Source: Actinomycetota bacterium (GTDB taxonomy: Bacteria; Actinomycetota; Thermoleophilia; Gaiellales; Gaiellaceae). Taken from it: a DNA stretch of 64,000 nucleotides. Below are positions 55,174 through 64,000 of the stretch, in pieces. The notes under the pieces were generated by a model. The model made no database searches. It saw only the letters and a program-made list of their open reading frames with translations, and had not been told where the DNA came from. The stretch covers positions 1 through 64,000 of the forward strand of contig CANFDS010000005.1 of NCBI GenBank assembly GCA_947445525.1. The letters run 5' to 3'. Each line of letters opens with the position of its first letter. The stretch's first letter is position 1. A program made the position numbers and the translations under genes.

Positions 55174-56303
55174 GCGCCAGCGAGGTCACCGGGCCGGCGC
55201 GGCTCGGCAAACGCACCAAGCAGCTCGTCAAGCGGCTCAGGCCCGGCGACGTCGCCGTGATCGACCACCTCGACCTCGACCGCGTGTCGGCCGAGGAGCT
55301 GATCGCCTCGGGCGTCCGGGTCGTCGTCAACGTCGCCGCGTCGCAGAGCGGCCGCTACCCGAACCCCGGCCCGCTCACGCTGGTGCGCGGTGGCGTGCGC
55401 CTCGTCGACGCGCCCGGCGCCGCACTCTTCGACGTGCTCTCGGACGGTGAGGAGGTGAGCGTCCGCGGCGGCACCGTGTTCCGGGCGGGCAGCCCGGTGG
55501 CGGAGGGCCGGCTGGTCGGCGAGGTCGAGCTGCAGACGGCGCTGGCCGAGCAGCAGAGCCGCGTCACCGACGCGCTCGCCGCGTTCGCCGAGAACACGAT
55601 GCGCTACCTCAGGGACGAGGGCCACCTGCTGGCCGGCAGCATCGAGTTCCCGCCGCTCGCCACGCGCTTCCGCGACCGCCACGCGCTCGTCATCGCGCGC
55701 GGCCCGGGGTTCAAGGATGACCTGCGGATCGTGCGGCCGTACATCCGTGACTTCCGGCCCGTGCTCGTGGCGGTGGACGGCGGCGCCGACGCGCTGGTCG
55801 AGGCCGGCTACACGCCCGACGTCATCGTCGGCGACATGGATTCGGTGTCCGACGGTGCGCTGCGCTCCGCTCGCGAGATCCTCGTGCATGCCTACGCGGA
55901 CGGCCGCGCGCCCGGCTCGGCGCGTCTGGACGCGCTCGGCCTCCGCTACACCACCGTGCCCGCACCCGGTATCTCGGAGGATCTCGCGCTGCTGCTCGCG
56001 TTCGAGAAGGGCGCCGAGCTGATCGTCGCCGTCGGCACGCACCTCAACCTGATCGAGTTCCTCGAGCGCAACCGGCAAGGGATGTCGTCGACGTTCGTGA
56101 CGCGGCTGAAGGTGGGGGAGGTGCTCGTCGACGCGAAGGGCGTGTCGCGGCTGGTGAGCCGCCGGGCGGGGCTCGGGCCGCTCGTCGCGTTCGCGGTCGC
56201 CGGGCTCGGCCTGATCATCGTCGCGATCGCCGTGTCGCCGGGGCTGCGGCACCTGATCGAGCTCGCCTTCGTCCGCCTGCGCGATGCGCTGGGGCTCGGA
56301 TGA
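55170..56303 (+). CDS. steA: SteA-like cytokinetic-ring protein
   Basis: RTKQLVKRLRPGDVAVIDHLDLDRVSAEELIASGVRVVVNVAASQSGRYPNPGPL...VDGGADALVEAGYTPDVIVGDMDSVSDGAL; C-terminal TM. Confidence 0.85.
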   Translation: MSASEVTGPARLGKRTKQLVKRLRPGDVAVIDHLDLDRVSAEELIASGVRVVVNVAASQSGRYPNPGPLTLVRGGVRLVDAPGAALFDVLSDGEEVSVRGGTVFRAGSPVAEGRLVGEVELQTALAEQQSRVTDALAAFAENTMRYLRDEGHLLAGSIEFPPLATRFRDRHALVIARGPGFKDDLRIVRPYIRDFRPVLVAVDGGADALVEAGYTPDVIVGDMDSVSDGALRSAREILVHAYADGRAPGSARLDALGLRYTTVPAPGISEDLALLLAFEKGAELIVAVGTHLNLIEFLERNRQGMSSTFVTRLKVGEVLVDAKGVSRLVSRRAGLGPLVAFAVAGLGLIIVAIAVSPGLRHLIELAFVRLRDALGLG

Positions 56304-56719
56304 GGGCGAGCGCGACCGTGGAGCTGCTCGCCGGGGTGGAGGACGCCTGGCGGTTCTCGACCGACCCGTACCTGCTCGCCGACTGGTGGCCGGGCATCGC
56401 GGCGCTCGCCCCCGACCGGCGCGGGCTTGCTGCCGGGGCGCGCTGGGAGGTGCGCCGCAACCCGCGCCCGAGCCTGCTGCACCGCGCCGCCGCGCAGGAG
56501 CTCCTGCTGGTGCGTGCGGTCGAGGAGCAGCGGCGGTTCGCCTGGTACCTGAGCGCCGAGCGGATCGAGTGCGAGCTGCGCCTGGAGCCGACGGGCGCGC
56601 AGCGAACGCGGGCAACGCTGACCGTGACCAGCCCGCTGCTGGCCGGTTTCCGCCGCAGCGTGGCCCGGGTCGCGTTGGGCCGCCTCTACGCCCTCTGTCA
56701 GACTGGCGCGGAGTTCTGA
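56300..56719 (+). CDS. SRPBCC (polyketide cyclase/dehydrase-like) protein
   Basis: RASATVELLAGVEDAWRFSTDPYLLADWWPGIAALAPDRRGLAAGARWEVRR. Confidence 0.7.
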   Translation: MRASATVELLAGVEDAWRFSTDPYLLADWWPGIAALAPDRRGLAAGARWEVRRNPRPSLLHRAAAQELLLVRAVEEQRRFAWYLSAERIECELRLEPTGAQRTRATLTVTSPLLAGFRRSVARVALGRLYALCQTGAEF

Positions 56720-56720
56720 C

Positions 56721-57603
56721 GTGTTCGACCTCCGCTACCACGTCGCCTCGCTGGCGGCCGTTTTCATCGCCCTCATCGTGGGCATCCTGATCGGCGTGGG
56801 CCTGTCCGGTCGCGGCTTCGTCAGCGACAGCGAGCGCCAGCTGCTCAACGCGCGCAGCGCCGACTTCCAGCAGCGCGCCGAGGCCGCGGAGGCGCGGGCG
56901 AGCGCGCTGGCGGCGTCGCGCAAGGCCGCCGACTCGTTCGTCGCCAGGGCCTATCCGACGCTCGTGGGTGGCCGCCTGCGGGGCAAGCGCATCGCGATCG
57001 TCTTTGTCGGCTCGGCCGACGCCGACCTCCGTGCTGCCGTCAGCGGCGCGCTCCGGGACGCCGGCGCGCCCGGGTTCGCCCGGCTGCGCGCCCTGCGCGT
57101 CCCGCTCGACACGCAGCGACTGGCCACCGCGATCCGGGCGCGGCCGGCGCTGGCACCGTACGACGGCGCGCAGCACCTCGACGAACTCGGACGCGACTTC
57201 GGCAAGCAGCTCCTGCTGGGCGGTCGCTCGCCGCTGGTGGAGGCACTGGCACCCGTGCTGCTCGAGGAGCGCTCCGGCAACGACCGCAAGCCGCTCGACG
57301 GCGTCGTCGTCGTCCGGACAGCCGGGCCACAGAGCGGCGTCTCGGCGCGCTTTCTGCAAGGGCTCTACACCGGCCTCGGGCGGGCCGGCATACCGGCGAT
57401 CGGCGTCGAGACGACCGGCGCCACAGCGTCTGCGGTGACGGCTTTCCGGCGGGGCGGCCTGTCGACCGTCGACGACGTCGACCAGCGCACCGGGCGGGCC
57501 GCGCTCGTCCTCCTGCTCGCGGGCGGCGCCCGCGGCGACTACGGCGTGAAGGCGACGGCCGAGGCGGGCATCATCCCGCCCGCCACCGCACCGGCGGCGG
57601 GCG

Positions 57604-57611
<8 letters not shown>
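56721..57611 (+). CDS. steB: SteB/MctB-like copper-transporter-family protein
   Basis: FDLRYHVASLAAVFIALIVGILIGVGLSG followed by a coiled coil; directly downstream of steA and the SRPBCC gene. Confidence 0.82.
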
Positions 57612-60497
<2,886 letters not shown>

Positions 60498-60503
60498 GCC
60501 CCG

Positions 60504-61064
60504 GTGGAGCGGCCCGTGCCGGCACAGGCGAAGCTGGTCCTGGCCGAGCACGGGGTGGCACCCGAGGGCGAAGGCTGGTTCGTCGTCAACGCCGCCGACA
60601 CCGTGTGGCGCCGCCTCGAGGAGTACGGTGACTGGTGCACGTTCGAGGGCACGGGCGCTGCGCGCTTCAAGGAGGTCGGCATCAACCTCCACGTGCTCGA
60701 GCCCGGCCAGCCGAGCTGCAAGTACCACGGCGAGAGCGCCCAGGAGGACTTCCTCGTGCTGTCGGGCGAGTGCATCGTCGTGATCGACGGCGAGGAGCGC
60801 CACCTGCGGGCCTGGGACTTCGTGCACTGCCCGTCGTGGACGGAGCACGTGTTCGTCGGCGCCGGCAGCGGGCCGTGCCTGCTGCTGATGGTCGGCGCCC
60901 GCCCGGAGACCGTCGGGATCAGCTACCCGGTGTCGGAGCCGGCAGCGCGCCACGGTGCATCGGTCGCCGCCGAGACCCCGGAGCCGCGCGAGGCCTACGC
61001 GGGCACGACGCCGCGATACGAGATCCCCGCGCGCCGTGACGTCCTGCCCGGGGCGCCGCGCTGA
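60504..61064 (+). CDS. Cupin-domain protein
   Basis: NLHVLEPGQPSCKYHGESAQEDFLVLSGECIVVIDGEERHLRAWDFVHCPSWTEHVFVGAGSGPCLLLMVGARP. Confidence 0.88.
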   Translation: MERPVPAQAKLVLAEHGVAPEGEGWFVVNAADTVWRRLEEYGDWCTFEGTGAARFKEVGINLHVLEPGQPSCKYHGESAQEDFLVLSGECIVVIDGEERHLRAWDFVHCPSWTEHVFVGAGSGPCLLLMVGARPETVGISYPVSEPAARHGASVAAETPEPREAYAGTTPRYEIPARRDVLPGAPR

Positions 61065-62173
61065 GCGACGTCGTCGACCTCTTCGTCGAGCTCGCCGCGA
61101 TCGCGAGCCCGAGCGGGGAAGAGCGCGCCGCGGCCGAGGCTGTCGCCCGCTACCTGCGGGGGCTCGGCCTCACCGTCAGGGAAGACGACGCGGGCAGCCG
61201 GATCGGCTCCAACTGCGGGAACCTCATCTGCACGCTGCCCGCGACCGCACTTGGCACGCCCATCTTCCTGTGCGCGCACCTCGACACCGTGCCGCCCGCC
61301 GGGCCGCTGCAGCCGGTCGTCGCCGACGGCTTCGTGCGCAATGCGGGCGGCACGATCCTCGGGGCCGACAACAAGGCGGCGATCGCCGCGATGCTCGAGG
61401 CGGTGCGCCGCATTGTCGTCGAGCGGCGGCCTCACGCCGGCATCGAGCTGCTGTTCACGCTGCAGGAGGAGGTCTCACTCGGCGGAGCGCGCGAGCTCGA
61501 CCTCGACAGCGTCGTTGCAACGGTGGGCTTCGTCTACGACCAGACAGGGCCGATCGGCGAGATCATCCTCGGCGCACCGCACCAGGGCGCCGTCGACCTC
61601 ACCTTTCACGGCCGCGCTGCGCATGCGGGCATCGCCCCCGAGGAAGGCCGGTCGGCGATCGCGGCGGCAGCGCGCACGATCGCGGCGCTTCGCCTCGGCC
61701 GCCTCGACGACGAGACGACTGCCAGCGTCGGCCTGATCGCCGGCGGAACCGCGCGGAACGTCGTGCCGGAACGCTGCTCCGTCTCGGTCGACGTCCGCTC
61801 GCACGACGCGGCCAAGCTGGCGGCGCTCGTCCAGGAGGTCATGGACGCCGCCGCGTTCGCAGCCAACGCCGCGGGGTGCACGCTGGACGCACACGTCCAG
61901 GAGACCGCGCCTGGCTACCGCTTTGCCCCCGACATCCCCGCGATCCGCCTCGCGCAGAGCGCGCTCACGCGCGCCGGGTACGAGCCGCGGCTCGCCCTCA
62001 CCGGCGGCGGCGCCGACGCGAACGCCTTCAACCAGCGCGCCCGCCAGTGTGTAAACCTCTCCAACGGCATGGCCGACATCCACTCTCCTGGTGAGCACAT
62101 CGCGGTCGCCGACCTCGAGGGGATGATCGAGGTCACGCTCGCGCTCGTGGACGTCGCCCGCGAGGGCGGCTGA
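61061..62173 (+). CDS. M20/M42-like peptidase (tripeptidase T-like), apparent CTG start
   Basis: LSDVVDLFVELAAIASPSGEERAAAEAVARYLRGLGLTVREDDAG...FLCAHLDTVPPAG...GADNKAAIAAMLEAV...FTLQEEVSLGGARELD. Confidence 0.88.
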   Translation: MSDVVDLFVELAAIASPSGEERAAAEAVARYLRGLGLTVREDDAGSRIGSNCGNLICTLPATALGTPIFLCAHLDTVPPAGPLQPVVADGFVRNAGGTILGADNKAAIAAMLEAVRRIVVERRPHAGIELLFTLQEEVSLGGARELDLDSVVATVGFVYDQTGPIGEIILGAPHQGAVDLTFHGRAAHAGIAPEEGRSAIAAAARTIAALRLGRLDDETTASVGLIAGGTARNVVPERCSVSVDVRSHDAAKLAALVQEVMDAAAFAANAAGCTLDAHVQETAPGYRFAPDIPAIRLAQSALTRAGYEPRLALTGGGADANAFNQRARQCVNLSNGMADIHSPGEHIAVADLEGMIEVTLALVDVAREGG

Positions 62174-63208
62174 GTGGCCGCGACCCTTCACCGCGGAAGG
62201 GTCACCACGATCGCAGAGCGTCACCCCGGGTTCGTGCGCCTCACCGTTGACGGTGTCTCCTGCATCGCGTATCCGCCGCTGACGGGGCCGGTCGCGGTCG
62301 GTGATGAAGTTGTCGTCAACGTGCAGGCACGCCAGCTCCGGCTGGGATCGGGCGGGTTCGACGTGCTCGTGGTCAACCTGACGCGCGGGCTCGGGCTCGC
62401 CCCCGACGCCGGCGCGCACGTGATGACGCTGCCGTACACGCCGCTGCAGGCAGCCGTACGCCAGCTCGAGGAGGACGAGCCCGGTGGTCGGATCGACGAG
62501 GGAGCCGGGCCGGGGGCGCCGCTCGACGGCCTGCCCGTGGTGTGCTGCTCGCTGCACGCCCAGCTGGTACCGGTCTGCGCGGGCCTGGGCGAGGGGCTGC
62601 GCGTCGCGTACGTCCAGCTCGGGGGCGGGGCGCTGCCGGTGGCGCTCTCCGATGCTGTGCGGACGCTGCAGGCGCGCGGGCTGCTGGAGGCCGTGGTGGC
62701 CGTCGCGCCGTGCTTCGGCGGTGACGCTCAGGCGGTGTCGGTGGCGACGGCGCTTGCCTGGGCCGGGGCGCAGGGCTTCGACGTCGCCGTCTGTGGCATC
62801 GGCCCCGGGGTCGTCGGAACGGGCAGCCGCTACGGGCACGGCGGCCTCGCAGTCGCCGAGGCGGCCAACGCTGCCGTCGCGCTCCGCGGCCGCGCCGTCG
62901 TCGCCGCGCGCGTCTCGGGTGCCGACCCGCGCAAGCGGCATCGGGGGCTCTCGCACCACACCCGCTCGGCGCTCGAGCTGAGCCTCGGCGACACCCTCGT
63001 CGCCTGGCCGGCCGGGGCACCGCATCCGGCCGCGCTGCCGGGCCGGGCCACGTTGCGCGAGGTCGATGCGACCGGGTGGGCCGCGGCCTGTGCCGGGCTG
63101 CCGCTCGCCCACATGGGCCGGGGGCCGGACGACGACCCGGACTTCTTCGCGGCGGCGTACGCCGCCGGCCGACTCGCCCGGGAGCTCGCCGGGGAGCTCG
63201 CCAGATGA
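62174..63208 (+). CDS. DUF3866 family protein
   Basis: VTTIAERHPGFVRLTVDGVSCIAYPPLTGPVAVGDEVVVNVQARQLRLGSGGFDVLVVNLTRGLGL...VMTLPYTPLQ. Confidence 0.85.
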   Translation: MAATLHRGRVTTIAERHPGFVRLTVDGVSCIAYPPLTGPVAVGDEVVVNVQARQLRLGSGGFDVLVVNLTRGLGLAPDAGAHVMTLPYTPLQAAVRQLEEDEPGGRIDEGAGPGAPLDGLPVVCCSLHAQLVPVCAGLGEGLRVAYVQLGGGALPVALSDAVRTLQARGLLEAVVAVAPCFGGDAQAVSVATALAWAGAQGFDVAVCGIGPGVVGTGSRYGHGGLAVAEAANAAVALRGRAVVAARVSGADPRKRHRGLSHHTRSALELSLGDTLVAWPAGAPHPAALPGRATLREVDATGWAAACAGLPLAHMGRGPDDDPDFFAAAYAAGRLARELAGELAR

Positions 63209-63834
63209 GCGCCGACGGCGCGCCTCCGGGCCGCGGCTCACGCCTGGCGCCCTCCGCTCCGCCACCGTACCCAGGCAGCCCTGCCCTGGCCGACGGAGGC
63301 CCTGTGCCCGACTCCGCAGAGCTGCTCTTCGCCGGACACATCATCGACCTGACGGTCGAGCAGTGGGGCTCGAACGAGCGCGAGATCATCGGCCACCCCG
63401 GCGCCGTCGCGATCGTGCCGATCGACCGCGACGGCAACGTCGTGCTCGTCCGCCAGCTGCGCGAGGCGACGCGGCGCCGGCTGCTCGAGCTGCCGGCCGG
63501 CGGGCTCAAGCCCGGGGAGGAGCCGCTGCCGTGCGGCCGTCGCGAGCTGGCCGAGGAGACCGGCCTGGTGGGCGGCCTCTGGACGCACGCGACGACGTTC
63601 TGGACGACGCCGGGGTTCTGCCGCGAGCTGATGTGGCTCTACTACGCCGAGGGCGTCGAGCCGGGCGAGCGCTGGACGGAGCCCGACCCCGACGAGGAGC
63701 TCGAGGTGGTGCGCTGGCCGCTCGCCGAGGTCGCTGCCCGGCTCGGCGAGATCGAGGATCTGAAGACCCTCGCCGGCCTCCTGCTCTATCTGCGTGACCG
63801 CAGCGGCCCGACAGGTAGCGTTCCCGCTCGATGA
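63205..63834 (+). CDS. NUDIX hydrolase (ADP-ribose pyrophosphatase-like)
   Basis: GNVVLVRQLREATRRRLLELPAGGLKPGEEPLPCGRRELAEETGLVGG Nudix box. Confidence 0.92.
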   Translation: MSADGAPPGRGSRLAPSAPPPYPGSPALADGGPVPDSAELLFAGHIIDLTVEQWGSNEREIIGHPGAVAIVPIDRDGNVVLVRQLREATRRRLLELPAGGLKPGEEPLPCGRRELAEETGLVGGLWTHATTFWTTPGFCRELMWLYYAEGVEPGERWTEPDPDEELEVVRWPLAEVAARLGEIEDLKTLAGLLLYLRDRSGPTGSVPAR

Positions 63835-64000
63835 GAGTCGCGGTCGTCAGAGAGATCAAGAGCGACGAGTACCGCGTCGCCCTCACCCCGGCCGGTGCGA
63901 GCGAGCTCGTGCGGCGCGGTCACGACGTGCTCGTCGAGACGGGCGCCGGCCTCGGCTCACGCTTCTCCGACGCGGCCTACGTGGCCGTCGGCGCTCGCAT
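63831..64000 (+). CDS. ald: Alanine dehydrogenase, N-terminal part (runs off window)
   Basis: MRVAVVREIKSDEYRVALTPAGASELVRRGHDVLVETGAGLGSRFSDAAYVAVGARI. Confidence 0.88.
   Translation, partial: MRVAVVREIKSDEYRVALTPAGASELVRRGHDVLVETGAGLGSRFSDAAYVAVGAR

Overview
This 64-kb window is high-GC chromosomal DNA, densely packed with mostly co-directional operons. Gene content (SteA/SteB-like pair, DUF3866, F420/LLM oxidoreductases, aroKB fusion, GTG starts) suggests an actinobacterium, perhaps of the Thermoleophilia; the taxon is an inference. About 60 CDS are supported: methionine/threonine genes (thrC, metX, OAH sulfhydrylase), hisS-aspS, mnmA, alaS-ruvX-mltG-aroE, aroC-aroKB-aroQ-pepP-efp, a BCCP fusion with accC-nusB, tlyA-nadK-recN-steA/B-pyrG, plus one tRNA-Gln(CUG). 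No CRISPR array, prophage or transposase was seen. Main points for follow-up: (1) an OsmC-family gene whose in-frame UGA lies where the conserved C-terminal Cys of the CPLYG motif is expected, followed by coding-like sequence and a SECIS-like hairpin, making it a candidate selenoprotein; (2) about 20 gene starts preceded by a TANNNT box 6-10 nt upstream of the start codon, indicating widespread leaderless promoters, including a bidirectional one; (3) a BCCP protein fused to a carboxyltransferase-like domain that appears to have lost its metal/catalytic residues; (4) a 158-bp element with 21-bp terminal inverted repeats; (5) a surface-protein pseudogene with several lesions and other broken accessory genes; (6) unusual fusions (GT2 with an MraY-like domain; vestigial IscU-like domain with MnmA). 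All protein calls come from reading translations; no database searches were run.
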